Source: Commensalibacter papalotli (ex Servin-Garciduenas et al. 2014) (GTDB lineage Bacteria; Pseudomonadota; Alphaproteobacteria; Acetobacterales; Acetobacteraceae). Taken from it: 64,000 nt of DNA. Made by a program: the position numbers and the translations under genes. Positions within the stretch are counted from its first letter, which is position 1. Every line of letters starts with the position of its first letter. Below, piece after piece: positions 8,732 through 17,953 of this stretch. The stretch is taken from NCBI RefSeq assembly GCF_000527695.1, contig NZ_ATSX01000001.1:620001-684000 (forward strand), in the 5' to 3' direction. The notes under the pieces were generated by a model, which was not told where the DNA came from, ran no database searches, and saw nothing but the letters and a program-made list of their open reading frames with translations.

Positions 8732-10291
8732 ATGACAAAAGTTGCCGTAGCTTTGTTTGTTAAAAATGAATGTAGTGATATTGCTGGATGGATTGCTTGG
8801 TATCAGGCTTTTGGTGTTGATAAGCTTTTTATATTTGATGATTATTCTACCGATGGCACCTTTGAAATTATTCAAGGAGCAGCAAAATTATATAATATAC
8901 AAATCCTAAGAACAAATCCGATTGAACAGCCAAATTTTTATTGGAGACAGCGTGATGCTTTTATGCAAGCGGCACAATTGGCGAAGGGAAAATATGATTG
9001 GATTGGTTTTTTTGATGCTGATGAGTATATTTATTTAAATAATCACAATAGTTTTTCAGATTTCCTCGAACAATTTCCGAATGCTGACGGGGTTGCAATT
9101 AATTGGTGTATTTATGGAAATGCGAATAAAGTAATACAGCCAAGGGGTATTCCTGTAGAAGTGTTTTTGGAACATTCAGACCTTTTTTTTGGAGATAATC
9201 AACAGGTCAAAAGTTTTGTTCGTCCAGAAAAAATAGGTATGAATTATATTAATCCACATCAATTTGATATTGATTTTTCAAAATATGTTGATGTTCAAGG
9301 AAAAACTGTTGAATGGCGTGGCCCGAACAAAGATGTTGAGTGGGATGGTGCCAAAGTCATGCACTATATTTGTCGTAGTATGGAGCAATATGTAGGACGT
9401 ATAAAAAAAAGAACAGATGATCTGGGTGACAGTCTTCGTCACTGGCAACAATATGGGTTTCATTTTGATGCAATGTCAGTGGATATAGAGCCATTAAGGA
9501 TGATGCCTAAAGTAAGGCAACATATAGCTAAGATCAATCAACAAATTATCCAAGAGATCAGAGAAAAAATACTAACGAAACCTTTTCTTGAAGCTTTATC
9601 CTTTCATTCCTTTAATTATGAAACCAAAGATACTGACTTGCAAAAGCCTACATTATATCAGTATTTCAAAGAGAAATTTAATATCCAGGAAAATATACCT
9701 ATTACATTGAGTATGATGGGTGCAAACCAGCACTATTTGTACGTGTCTGTAACCAATCAACAGCTTAAGCAAACCACCGAGCTAGAAGCAGAAATGAAGT
9801 CTTTAATTCCTGTTTTAGGTATTGTTTTTCCATATTTGCCTAATGTGGTTGTTTTAACAGCAATATTTGATCAGCGATATTATCCTGTATCCTTCAGTAT
9901 TGAAGGACAATATTTATCATCTTTAGAACATTATTTACGTGTTTCATTTGACGAGAATCAACAAAAATATAACGTATTTTCTATTTACGACTCTAAAAAG
10001 TTGGGCTTTGAACAACAGAATACACAAAAGATCAATTTTTACGATATATCTGAACAGCATTCAGCTTGTTGTTATTGGGATATCCACTATGTTTCACAAG
10101 GAATAAAGTTGGATTATTTGAATCTTGCTAATGTGAGTGAACAGACTAATTTACAAGAATTATATCCTGTATTTCAACAGTTACCTAAGGATAAAAATAG
10201 AGAGTTTATGCGTCTGATCGTAAACCTCAATCCTATTGAAAAGGCTAAAATAAAATTATTATTTCCTGGATATATAGATAAATTTCTATAA
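8732..10291 (+). CDS. glycosyltransferase (GT2/GT92-like)
   Basis: A 519-residue protein whose N-terminal ~270 residues form a GT-A type glycosyltransferase of the family 2/92 kind. It shows VALFVKNECSDIAGWIAWYQ, IFDDYSTDGTFE and the metal-binding DxD in GFFDADEYIYL, then a conserved AINWCIYGNA segment. The C-terminal half (about 290-519) is not recognised. There is no signal peptide and no clear membrane segment, so it is probably cytoplasmic. The acceptor is unknown. It stands alone, with terminators on both sides, and has a clear AAAGGA ribosome site before the ATG. Surface polysaccharide modification is only a guess. Confidence 0.8.
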   Translation: MTKVAVALFVKNECSDIAGWIAWYQAFGVDKLFIFDDYSTDGTFEIIQGAAKLYNIQILRTNPIEQPNFYWRQRDAFMQAAQLAKGKYDWIGFFDADEYIYLNNHNSFSDFLEQFPNADGVAINWCIYGNANKVIQPRGIPVEVFLEHSDLFFGDNQQVKSFVRPEKIGMNYINPHQFDIDFSKYVDVQGKTVEWRGPNKDVEWDGAKVMHYICRSMEQYVGRIKKRTDDLGDSLRHWQQYGFHFDAMSVDIEPLRMMPKVRQHIAKINQQIIQEIREKILTKPFLEALSFHSFNYETKDTDLQKPTLYQYFKEKFNIQENIPITLSMMGANQHYLYVSVTNQQLKQTTELEAEMKSLIPVLGIVFPYLPNVVVLTAIFDQRYYPVSFSIEGQYLSSLEHYLRVSFDENQQKYNVFSIYDSKKLGFEQQNTQKINFYDISEQHSACCYWDIHYVSQGIKLDYLNLANVSEQTNLQELYPVFQQLPKDKNREFMRLIVNLNPIEKAKIKLLFPGYIDKFL

Positions 10292-10315
10292 AAAAGGCTG
10301 GAACATATTCCAGCC
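10290..10315 (-). terminator. terminator of the DEAD-box helicase gene
   Basis: An 8-bp perfect stem (GGCTGGAA/TTCCAGCC, 10296-10315) with a 4-base loop has six A residues on its left side. Read on the minus strand, this is a hairpin followed by a U run, 6 bp after the helicase stop codon. On the plus strand there is no U run, so the glycosyltransferase transcript would be stopped less efficiently by it. Confidence 0.85.
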
Positions 10316-10321
10316 TATCAC

Positions 10322-11767
10322 TTATTGTTTACGAAAAGGAGATAACATAAAAGCAGGAACAAACTGTCCGAACCCAATAACGGGATTATTATCATCCACA
10401 ATAGCCTGAGACAAAGGAATACGAGGACCGCTTGTTTTATCTTTTTTGAAACGTGATTTCTTTGTTGTTTTCTTTTGGGTTTCGTCTTTATCTATATGCT
10501 TTTTCTTTTGATCAACTTCATTAGTATTATTTTGTTCTGGTTCTATGTTCGCTGGTGTGTTTAACGTAATCAAAGGAATAGGATTTTTAGTTAAAGCCTC
10601 AATAGCTTCTATGATTTCTTTATCATTTTCAGTGGCAATACTATAAGCGTGGCCTGTTCGTCCAGCACGTCCTGTTCTTCCGATACGATGTACGTAATCT
10701 TCTGCATGACGGGGAAGATCAAAGTTAAACACGTGTGACAAATTATCGATGTCAATCCCTCTGGCTGCCACATCAGAACAAACTAGATATTGAATATCAC
10801 CGTTCTTAAATTCTTCCATTGTTTTTGTACGAAGTTGCTGCGTTAAATCCCCATGCAGAGCGCTGCTTTGGAAGCCATGGCGATTTAATGAACGGGTTAG
10901 GATATCAACATCACGTTTTCGGTTACAAAAAATAATGGCATTTTTGACATTATCTTTACGTAGTAATTCGCGCAATGTGTCTCTTTTTTTCTTTTCATGA
11001 ACAATAATTAGCCCAGATTCAATGGTTGTTGCCACAGAAGATGGTGGAGCTACGGTAATTTCTGTTGGATTAGATAAAAAAGAATCTGTTAGTTTTTTTA
11101 TTTCAGGAGACATTGTTGCAGATAAAAGTAAGGTTTGTCTAGTTTTAGGGAGATAAGAAATTATTTTTTCTACATCAGGGATAAATCCCATATCAAGCAT
11201 ACGATCTGCTTCGTCAATTACCAATACTTTGATTTGATTTAAAAGGATTGCACCTTTGTCAAACAAATCCATTAAACGCCCTGGTGTAGCAATAATAATA
11301 TCAACACCACGGTTTAATATGTCTTTTTGCTCTATGATACTTTCGCCACCAACCAATAAAGCATGGTTAAGTTTTAAATGTTGTCCATATTGTTTTAAAT
11401 TATCAGCAACTTGAATTGCAAGTTCTCTAGTGGGTTCTAAAATCAAAGCGCGAGGCATTCTTGCCCTGCCTTTGCTGCTAGTTAAGATCTCTAAAATAGG
11501 CAGCGTAAATGATGCTGTTTTCCCCGTTCCAGTCTGAGCAATGCCAACAAGATCTTGCTTTTTTAAAATAACGGGAATTGCTTTTGCTTGTATTAGAGTA
11601 GGGGTCTTATACCCAATCTCATCGATAGCCTGCATAATAGGAGCTGATAATCCGAGATCACTAAAGAGAATAGAAGGTTCAACCTCTATTGTTTGTGTAT
11701 CTAAAATAGTATCTGATTGTTTTTTGTTTGTTTTTTTATGGATAGCAGGCAAAGTGGTTTCTACCAT
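10322..11767 (-). CDS. DEAD-box ATP-dependent RNA helicase (RhlE-like)
   Basis: A 481-residue DEAD-box helicase that remodels RNA using ATP. Motifs in order are the Q motif in FSDLGLSAPIMQAIDE, motif I AQTGTGKT, Ia PTRELAIQ, II DEAD with RMLDMGF, III SAT, V DVAARGIDI and VI HRIGRTGRAGR. A lysine-rich C-terminal tail (about 400-460) is typical of the RhlE group and probably binds RNA or ribosomes. A TTG 30 bp upstream (11797) could extend it by ten residues. I prefer the ATG at 11767 because the extra residues (MKLLFILLTS) are unlike the family. Neither start has a strong ribosome site. Confidence 0.93.
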   Translation of the reverse strand: MVETTLPAIHKKTNKKQSDTILDTQTIEVEPSILFSDLGLSAPIMQAIDEIGYKTPTLIQAKAIPVILKKQDLVGIAQTGTGKTASFTLPILEILTSSKGRARMPRALILEPTRELAIQVADNLKQYGQHLKLNHALLVGGESIIEQKDILNRGVDIIIATPGRLMDLFDKGAILLNQIKVLVIDEADRMLDMGFIPDVEKIISYLPKTRQTLLLSATMSPEIKKLTDSFLSNPTEITVAPPSSVATTIESGLIIVHEKKKRDTLRELLRKDNVKNAIIFCNRKRDVDILTRSLNRHGFQSSALHGDLTQQLRTKTMEEFKNGDIQYLVCSDVAARGIDIDNLSHVFNFDLPRHAEDYVHRIGRTGRAGRTGHAYSIATENDKEIIEAIEALTKNPIPLITLNTPANIEPEQNNTNEVDQKKKHIDKDETQKKTTKKSRFKKDKTSGPRIPLSQAIVDDNNPVIGFGQFVPAFMLSPFRKQ

Positions 11768-11900
11768 TGATGTCAATAAAATGAAAAGAAGTTTCAAGAA
11801 TATGAAACTATAAGATACTTCTTATATTAAGATAACTATAAATAATCAATCATTATATGGTTTTTATATGTGATATAATGATTTATTTTTAAAGTGTTAC

Positions 11901-12347
11901 TTAAAACACAAGCAAAACTAAATTGAGAATACCTAAAAATACAATTAGTTTTAATGGTGTGTTAATTTTTCTGAAAACCTCAGGTTTGGGTCTAAGCGCA
12001 CGTCGTGCCTTACTGTAAGAGGTGGTAAACACATAAAATTGTAAAATAAGCATAATGATAATTATAACGAGTGCTGCACCAGCAGACCAAGCGATGTTAG
12101 AGAGCTCAAAGTCGTTGTGAAAAATTAACACCCCTTGAGTAACGAATACTATAATTCCATTAATCCAGTTAAATTGAAATAATTTTCGCAGAGCTTGCAA
12201 TTGCAAAGAATTTTTTTGTGTTGGATCCAAGAGGCTTAGACAGGATTGTAGTCCAAAAACATAGTAAAAGATACTGCCAATCCATAAAGCAATGGTAATA
12301 TTATGAATGGCGGTTAAAGGCCCCCAATAAAAAGCAATTTGAGACAT
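11901..12347 (-). CDS. small polytopic membrane protein, CopD-like layout
   Basis: A 148-residue protein with four hydrophobic segments (about 8-32, 57-77, 85-107 and 130-148) and basic connecting loops (KARRALRPKPEVFRK). The first helix pair (HNITIALWIGSIFYY) recalls CopD-type or HemJ-like four-helix membrane proteins, but I do not see a decisive motif, so function is unassigned. The gene is separated from nnr by a divergent intergenic region of about 150 bp and is not part of an obvious operon. Confidence 0.6.
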   Translation of the reverse strand: MSQIAFYWGPLTAIHNITIALWIGSIFYYVFGLQSCLSLLDPTQKNSLQLQALRKLFQFNWINGIIVFVTQGVLIFHNDFELSNIAWSAGAALVIIIIMLILQFYVFTTSYSKARRALRPKPEVFRKINTPLKLIVFLGILNLVLLVF

Positions 12348-12494
12348 TGTGTTTCCATTTCCAAAGTAAGGTAATATGTAAATTTATTATAAAATTTTAA
12401 TGGTAATATAAACAAAGAAAATAAAATGTGCAGGGTTTTATTTCTTTTTTTACAATGTAGTATTAATTTTATGTTTTATAAAGGCCATAATATC

Positions 12495-13928
12495 GTGAAA
12501 AATCAGAATACAGACTTGGTTTTATTAACACCTTTACAAATGCAGATTGTTGATAAAGCTGCTGCAAAAACAATTCCAGTAAAACAATTAATGGAAAATG
12601 CTGGGTGGGCAGTCACTCAAGAAATTTTAAAGCGATATAAACCTTGTTCGGTTTTGATTTTATGTGGTCCAGGTAATAATGGTGGTGATGGATATGTAGT
12701 TGCACGATTATTAGCCAAAGCTGGATGGCCTGTATGTGTTGGAGCCATTGGTAAACCAAAGGCTGGCAGTGATGCTGAATATGCAGCAAGGCAATGGTGT
12801 GGAAAAACAGTAGAGAACCTTGAAGCTTATGTTGAAAAAGCGAGCTTGGTAGTTGATGCAATTTTTGGTGCAGGGTTAACGAGTAATCTTGATTGCCGAA
12901 TTGCTGATCTTTTACGCAAAGCAAAAAGAGTAATAGCTGTTGATATTCCCTCTGGAATAGACGGGGAAACAGGACAGATTAAGGGATATGCCCCATATGC
13001 AGAATTAACAGTGAGCTTCTTTCGAGCAAAACCAGGACATTATTTGCTGCCAGGACGTGAGCATATGGGTGTGTTAGTTATCAAAGATATAAGTATTTTA
13101 ACCAACACCATATTCACAATAGATATAAAATATTGGTTAAATGAGCCCGGATTATGGGAAATACCAAGAGCTGAAATTGAAGACTATAAATATCGTAGGG
13201 GAGCTGTCAGTATTATAGGTGGGTCTCAAATGACGGGGGCTGCACGACTCTCGGCTCATGCTGCATTAAATATGGGGGCAGGGTTGGTGCATATTTTACC
13301 GTTGGGAAACAATGAAATCTATAGTAATTTCTCAGCTTGTCTTATTGTCGATAATGATCCTTTAGAGGATGTAATCCAAGACAAGCGCAGAAAGGTTTGG
13401 GTTTGTGGTCCAGGGTTGTCTATCAAAGAGGTGCGAAGAACACTACCTATATTAATAGCAGCAGGAAAAAAAGTTATTGCTGATGCTGGTGTTTTTCAAA
13501 CTGATCAAATTGATATGTTAAAAGGGACTTCTATTATTACACCCCATATGGGTGAGTTTAAGCGTGTATTTGGGGAGATCATAGAAGATAAAGTTTCAGC
13601 AGCTAGACAAGCAGCGGTGAAAACAGGTGCTGTTGTTGTCTTAAAAGGTGCTGATACTCTAATTGTGGCTCCTGATGGTCGGGTTGCCATTAATCAACAT
13701 GCTTCTGCACGATTGGCAACGGCAGGTTCTGGCGATACGCTGACAGGGATTATTGCAACTTTGTTGGCATCAGGAATGCCAGAATGGGAATCTGCATGTG
13801 CGGCCGTGTGGATGCACGGTGAGGCTGGATATTTATGTGATCACTCATGGCCAAATGCAGAAATGTTGGCAAATAATCTTGGAAAAGCACGGGATAATGC
13901 AAAAATAATAAAAAAAATCGATAATTAA
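12495..13928 (+). CDS. nnr: bifunctional NAD(P)H-hydrate repair enzyme Nnr
   Basis: A 477-residue fusion of the two enzymes that repair hydrated NAD(P)H. The N-terminal YjeF_N epimerase domain (about 1-200) has LMENAGWAV, CGPGNNGGDGYV and DIPSGIDGETG. The C-terminal ADP-dependent dehydratase domain (about 210-470) has CGPGLS, DAGVFQ-type, TPHMGEFKR and the ATP/metal motif ATAGSGDTLTGI. The open frame extends upstream to ATG codons at 12426 and 12471. I placed the start at the GTG at 12495, just before the conserved LLTPLQMQIVDKAA and 10 bases after an AAAGG, but the start is uncertain. Confidence 0.9.
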   Translation: MKNQNTDLVLLTPLQMQIVDKAAAKTIPVKQLMENAGWAVTQEILKRYKPCSVLILCGPGNNGGDGYVVARLLAKAGWPVCVGAIGKPKAGSDAEYAARQWCGKTVENLEAYVEKASLVVDAIFGAGLTSNLDCRIADLLRKAKRVIAVDIPSGIDGETGQIKGYAPYAELTVSFFRAKPGHYLLPGREHMGVLVIKDISILTNTIFTIDIKYWLNEPGLWEIPRAEIEDYKYRRGAVSIIGGSQMTGAARLSAHAALNMGAGLVHILPLGNNEIYSNFSACLIVDNDPLEDVIQDKRRKVWVCGPGLSIKEVRRTLPILIAAGKKVIADAGVFQTDQIDMLKGTSIITPHMGEFKRVFGEIIEDKVSAARQAAVKTGAVVVLKGADTLIVAPDGRVAINQHASARLATAGSGDTLTGIIATLLASGMPEWESACAAVWMHGEAGYLCDHSWPNAEMLANNLGKARDNAKIIKKIDN

Positions 13929-14001
13929 AGTAAAATATGTGAAAAAGATGTTGATCAGAATCAAATAGTGCGTTAATACAACAAGCATAAAGCACGGATG
14001 T

Positions 14002-14086
14002 GCGGATGTGGTGAAATTGGTAGACACGCTAGACTTAGAATCTAGTGGCGTGAGTCGTGGGGGTTCAAGTCCCTCCATCCGCACCA
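14002..14086 (+). tRNA. tRNA-Leu (anticodon UAG)
   Basis: An 85-nt type II tRNA with a 7-bp acceptor stem GCGGATG/CATCCGC, the anticodon loop CTTAGAA giving UAG, a long variable arm and an encoded CCA end. It is followed 3 bases later by a terminator. Confidence 0.97.
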
Positions 14087-14089
14087 AAA

Positions 14090-14116
14090 AACAAGTTCTA
14101 CTAACTTGTTTTTTTT
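14090..14116 (+). terminator. terminator after tRNA-Leu
   Basis: An 8-bp perfect stem, AACAAGTT (14090-14097) with AACTTGTT (14103-14110), has a 5-base loop followed by a run of T. It ends the tRNA-Leu transcript. Confidence 0.9.
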
Positions 14117-14198
14117 TGAGTGAAAAAAAATCCGTTTACAATTTTATAGATACCCAATTCGGGTAAATTACATTTTGACCGAGAGGATGGCCTAGCTG

Positions 14199-15530
14199 AT
14201 GCAGGTTACTGAAACGCTTTCTGAAAGCCTCAAGCGTGGCTTTACAATCGTAATTGAAGAAAAACAACTAGCCGAAAAAAGAAATAAGCGCCTTGAAGAA
14301 ATGGGGCATCAAATGAATATTCCAGGCTTTCGTCCTGGAAAAATTCCTTTGGCTGTTGTAAAGCAACGTTATGGTGAGAATGTTCAAAACGAAGTTCTCA
14401 ATGAAGCTGTTACAGGCGCAATTCAGTCAACTCTTGAAGAAAGAGGTTTGCGTGCAGCCGCTCAACCACAGATTACTTTAAAAGATGGTTACAAAGAAGG
14501 TGACGATCTGGAATTTACTTTTGAAGTAGAATTAATTCCTGATTTTGAAGTGCCAGATTTTAAAGGGATTAACCTAACCCGTTTAAAAGCAAAACCTGAT
14601 GATGAAGCTTTGAATAAAGCATTAGAATCAATTGCTGAGCGTCAACGCGATTTTAAAGATATCGAAGAAAAACGCCCAGCTGTTAAGGGTGATATTTTAG
14701 TTGTTGATTTCGTTGGTAAGGTTGATGGTGTTGCATTTGAAGGTGGCACAGCTGAAGACGTTAATGTTGAGATTGGTGGAAGTGGGTTTATTCCAGGATT
14801 TGCAGAGCAAATCGAAGGATTAACACCTGGTGAAGAAAAGCAAATTACCGTAACTTTTCCAGAAAACTATCAAGCAGCTCAACTTGCTGGAAAAGAGGCA
14901 ACTTTTGACATCAAAGCAAAAGGCTTAAAGGAAGCAGTAACTCCTGAAATTAATGATGAATTTGCTAAAAAGGTTGGCCTAGAAAGTCTAGAAAATCTTA
15001 AAAGTCTTGTTGGTAAACAAATTACATCTGAATATGATCAAATGTCTCAGATGAGATTAAAGCGTGACATTTTAGATGTATTGGCTGAAAAGGTTTCTTT
15101 TGAAATCCCTGCTGGTTTATTAGACGCAGAATTTGATCAAATTTGGCAACGTATTGAAGAAGATCGTAAAGCAGATCGTCTTGATGAAGAAGATAAAGCT
15201 AAAGACGAAGAAACACTTAAAGCTGATTATCGTAAAATTGCTGAACGTCGTGTTCGTTTGGGGCTTTTGTTAGTTGAAGTTGGTCGTTTGAACTCAATTG
15301 CAGTAACAGAAGAAGAATTAACACAAGCAATGCGTAGCGAAGCTATGCGTTATCCTGGTAAAGAAAAAGAAGTAATTGAGTTCTTTCAAAAGAATCCTCA
15401 AGCAATAGATTCTTTACGTGGTCCGATATATGAAAATAAAGTTATTGATTATATTTTAGAGCTTGCAAATATTGAAGATAAAGAAGTAAACGCAGAAGAA
15501 CTTGCAGAAATGCCCGCTTCTAAGGTTTAA
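14199..15530 (+). CDS. tig: trigger factor (ribosome-bound chaperone, PPIase)
   Basis: Trigger factor of 443 residues, a chaperone that sits at the ribosomal exit tunnel. The N-terminal ribosome-binding signature is seen as GFRPGKIPLAVVKQRYG (about 43-59). It is followed by the FKBP-like PPIase domain (about 155-245; KGDILVVDFVGKVDG, IPGFAEQIEGLTPGEEK) and the helical chaperone C-terminal domain. The ATG at 14199 follows GAGAGGA, a good ribosome site. It is the first gene of the tig-clpP-clpX-lon cluster and has its own terminator. Confidence 0.97.
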   Translation: MQVTETLSESLKRGFTIVIEEKQLAEKRNKRLEEMGHQMNIPGFRPGKIPLAVVKQRYGENVQNEVLNEAVTGAIQSTLEERGLRAAAQPQITLKDGYKEGDDLEFTFEVELIPDFEVPDFKGINLTRLKAKPDDEALNKALESIAERQRDFKDIEEKRPAVKGDILVVDFVGKVDGVAFEGGTAEDVNVEIGGSGFIPGFAEQIEGLTPGEEKQITVTFPENYQAAQLAGKEATFDIKAKGLKEAVTPEINDEFAKKVGLESLENLKSLVGKQITSEYDQMSQMRLKRDILDVLAEKVSFEIPAGLLDAEFDQIWQRIEEDRKADRLDEEDKAKDEETLKADYRKIAERRVRLGLLLVEVGRLNSIAVTEEELTQAMRSEAMRYPGKEKEVIEFFQKNPQAIDSLRGPIYENKVIDYILELANIEDKEVNAEELAEMPASKV

Positions 15531-15552
15531 TTTTTTTTATTAATTTATAGAA

Positions 15553-15591
15553 ATGAATGTCTGGGCGCTTGTCTGGGCATTCATTTTTTTT
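15553..15591 (+). terminator. terminator after tig
   Basis: A 7-bp outer stem, ATGAATG (15553-15559) with CATTCAT (15578-15584), is followed by seven T. The interior contains two direct copies of TCTGGGC that can fold in alternative ways. It separates tig from clpP, so clpP should have its own promoter. Confidence 0.8.
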
Positions 15592-15629
15592 GCTTTTAAA
15601 TATGGGTTGAATTAAGTATCTATTTTGAT

Positions 15630-15658
15630 TATCTATATGTATAAAGTACACATAGATA
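15630..15658 (+). promoter_or_regulatory. imperfect palindrome upstream of clpP
   Basis: A 12-bp inverted repeat with one mismatch (TATCTATATGTA at 15630-15641, TACACATAGATA at 15647-15658) with a 5-base centre. A TATAAT hexamer lies 13 bases downstream (15672-15677), so the palindrome covers the expected -35 region of a clpP promoter. It may be an operator. No regulator is identified. Confidence 0.45.
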
Positions 15659-15693
15659 AATAAAGTACCAGTATAATTTTAGGAAAAAAATTG

Positions 15694-16332
15694 ATGAGGG
15701 ATTCTCAACCGCTGGAAATTTATGATAATGCACTTGTACCAATGGTTGTTGAGCAAACTTCCAGAGGGGAACGCGCGTTTGATATTTATTCACGTTTATT
15801 AAAAGAAAGAATTATTTTTTTAACGGGGGCTGTGTATGATCAAGTTGCTTCTTTGATTTCAGCCCAGCTGTTATATTTGGAAAGCGTCAATCCTAAAAAA
15901 GAAATTTCTTTTTATATCAATAGCCCAGGTGGTGTGGTTTCTGCAGGTTTAGCTATCTACGATACAATGCAATATATCCGTTGCCCTGTTAGTACTGTAT
16001 GTATTGGTCAAGCAGCGTCTATGGGATCATTATTGCTATGTGGTGGTGAAAAAGGGCAGCGTTTTGCACTTCCTAATGCCAGAGTTATGGTTCACCAACC
16101 TTCTGGCGGTGCGCAAGGACAGGCAAGCGATATAGAAATTCAAGCAAAAGAAATCTTGGCTGTACGTAAAAGATTGAATGAAATTTATAATCTGCATACA
16201 GGTAGAACATTAGAAGAGATTGAACAGCGCCTTGAAAGAGACAGCTATATGTCTGCAGAAGAAGCAAAAGATTTTGGAATTATTGATCAAGTTGTAACCA
16301 AGCGAGACAATGATTTGTCTCAAGACAAATAA
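15694..16332 (+). CDS. clpP: ATP-dependent Clp protease proteolytic subunit ClpP
   Basis: ClpP, 212 residues, is the serine peptidase that forms the tetradecameric barrel fed by ClpX or ClpA. The catalytic triad is visible: S109 in [12 protein letters not shown]134 in VMVHQPSGG and D183 in [12 protein letters not shown]. The start is the ATG at 15694. A TTG directly before it is not needed. The gene is followed after 76 bp by clpX, with a hairpin between them but no terminator U run, so co-transcription is possible. Confidence 0.97.
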   Translation: MRDSQPLEIYDNALVPMVVEQTSRGERAFDIYSRLLKERIIFLTGAVYDQVASLISAQLLYLESVNPKKEISFYINSPGGVVSAGLAIYDTMQYIRCPVSTVCIGQAASMGSLLLCGGEKGQRFALPNARVMVHQPSGGAQGQASDIEIQAKEILAVRKRLNEIYNLHTGRTLEEIEQRLERDSYMSAEEAKDFGIIDQVVTKRDNDLSQDK

Positions 16333-16361
16333 TATTTTTCCCCTCTAGTTAGGTTGTTCTC

Positions 16362-16394
16362 TTTAATGGGGGTTGGCTTATCTCAACCATTAAA
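16362..16394 (+). other. hairpin in the clpP-clpX spacer next to the clpX ribosome site
   Basis: TTTAATGG (16362-16369) pairs with CCATTAAA (16387-16394), and an inner TTG/CAA pairing follows after a GGG bulge. The hairpin ends one base before the clpX Shine-Dalgarno region (GGTAGGAG, about 16396-16403). There is no U run, so it is more likely an mRNA processing or translation-related structure than a terminator (inference). Confidence 0.5.
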
Positions 16395-16408
16395 GGGTAG
16401 GAGTAAAG

Positions 16409-17668
16409 ATGACTGATAAGAATAACGATTCCAAAAACGCACTTTATTGCTCTTTTTGTGGAAAGTCTCAACATGAAGTTCGTAAACTAATTGCTGGACC
16501 AACGGTATTTATTTGTGATGAATGTGTTGAATTATGCATGGATATCGTGCGTGAGGAAAGTAAGGCTCAGATTACAAAGGATCAGGGAAGTTTACCTACA
16601 CCTAAAGAGATCTGTAAAATCCTAGATGATTATGTTGTTGGACAACAAGATGCAAAGAAGGTTTTGTCCGTCGCAGTTCACAACCATTATAAGCGTTTAA
16701 ATCAAGCAGATAAGGCCGGTGAAGTTGAGATTGCAAAATCTAATATTTTATTAATTGGTCCGACTGGAACAGGTAAAACGTTATTAGCTCAAACGCTAGC
16801 CAGAATTTTGGATGTTCCGTTTACAATGGCTGATGCAACTACATTGACTGAAGCTGGTTATGTAGGTGAGGATGTTGAAAATATTATTTTAAAACTGTTG
16901 CAATCCGCAGATTATAATGTTGAACGTGCACAGCGTGGTATTATCTATATTGATGAAATTGATAAAATTTCACGAAAATCGGATAACCCTTCTATTACCA
17001 GAGACGTCAGTGGTGAGGGTGTTCAGCAGGCTTTGTTAAAAATTATGGAAGGGACCGTTGCATCTGTTCCACCTCAGGGTGGTCGTAAACATCCTCAACA
17101 AGAATTTTTGCAAGTTGACACGACAAACATGCTCTTTATCTGTGGTGGTGCTTTTGCTGGGCTTGATAAAATTATTAGTGCAAGAAGTGTCGGTTATGGT
17201 ATTGGATTTGGTGCTGATGTTCAAACAGCAGATGATCACAAAATAGGGGCTTTATTTCGTCAGCTTGAATCAGAGGATTTGATGAAATTTGGTTTAATTC
17301 CCGAATTTATTGGGCGTTTACCTGTTATTGCAACATTGGACGATCTTGATCAAGAAGCTTTAGTACAAATTCTAAAGGAACCAAAGAATGCTTTGGTTAA
17401 GCAATATCAAAAGTTATTCGAAATGGAAGATGTAAAACTTACATTTTCTGATGAAGCTGTTGAACAAATTGCTAATAAAGCTATTGAGCGTCGGACAGGA
17501 GCTCGCGGATTGCGCTCTATATTGGAAACTGTTTTGCTTTCAACGATGTTTGAGCTGCCAGACTTAAATGACGTGAGTGAGGTTTTAATCAGTAAAGAGG
17601 TTATTAACCGCGAAGCAGAACCTGTTTATGTTTATGAAAAAGAAAAGAAAGCTGGAAAAACAGCTTGA
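16409..17668 (+). CDS. clpX: ATP-dependent Clp protease ATP-binding subunit ClpX
   Basis: ClpX, 419 residues, is the AAA+ unfoldase of the ClpXP protease. The N-terminal zinc-binding domain has [11 protein letters not shown] and then CDECVELC. The AAA+ module has Walker A GPTGTGKT (117-124), Walker [11 protein letters not shown], the pore-type GYVGEDVEN loop and sensor 2 in [11 protein letters not shown]. Length is normal for the family. It follows clpP and ends with a clear terminator. Confidence 0.98.
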   Translation: MTDKNNDSKNALYCSFCGKSQHEVRKLIAGPTVFICDECVELCMDIVREESKAQITKDQGSLPTPKEICKILDDYVVGQQDAKKVLSVAVHNHYKRLNQADKAGEVEIAKSNILLIGPTGTGKTLLAQTLARILDVPFTMADATTLTEAGYVGEDVENIILKLLQSADYNVERAQRGIIYIDEIDKISRKSDNPSITRDVSGEGVQQALLKIMEGTVASVPPQGGRKHPQQEFLQVDTTNMLFICGGAFAGLDKIISARSVGYGIGFGADVQTADDHKIGALFRQLESEDLMKFGLIPEFIGRLPVIATLDDLDQEALVQILKEPKNALVKQYQKLFEMEDVKLTFSDEAVEQIANKAIERRTGARGLRSILETVLLSTMFELPDLNDVSEVLISKEVINREAEPVYVYEKEKKAGKTA

Positions 17669-17694
17669 TCTTTGTATAAATTTTGACAAGATGA

Positions 17695-17723
17695 AAAGGA
17701 TCTATTTCGATAGATCCTTTTTT
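17695..17723 (+). terminator. terminator after clpX
   Basis: A 10-bp perfect stem, AAAGGATCTA (17695-17704) with TAGATCCTTT (17711-17720), has a 6-base loop and continuing T residues. It marks the end of the clpP-clpX unit. The rest of the gap to lon (17724-17938) is AT-rich with no further feature that I can support. Confidence 0.92.
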
Positions 17724-17953
17724 ATTATTTGATTATAATGATAATTTATCGAAATGAGTTTCGCAGGGATATCGTTGTATTTTGCTGTGATCATGTTTAT
17801 ATTTAAATAAGTGAGATTTCTATCGTTCAATAAATAATAAAAAGAATAAAGAGTTATTATTAATTTATAATAGAAATAATAGTTTGATAATAAAGTGTGC
17901 CAATTTTGGGCGCTTTGTTTGATGAGATCGTCCATATAAGGAGGTCATAGTTT

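Noticed and set aside
13845-14087. Minus-strand open frame beginning MVRMEGLEPPRLTPLDSKSS
   Set aside because: This is the antisense translation of tRNA-Leu, a well-known false protein that recurs in annotations.
17702-17935. 77-codon minus-strand frame between clpX and lon
   Set aside because: It starts in the lon leader and runs into the clpX terminator. Composition is AT-driven (Tyr, Ile, Asn, Leu) with no family features.
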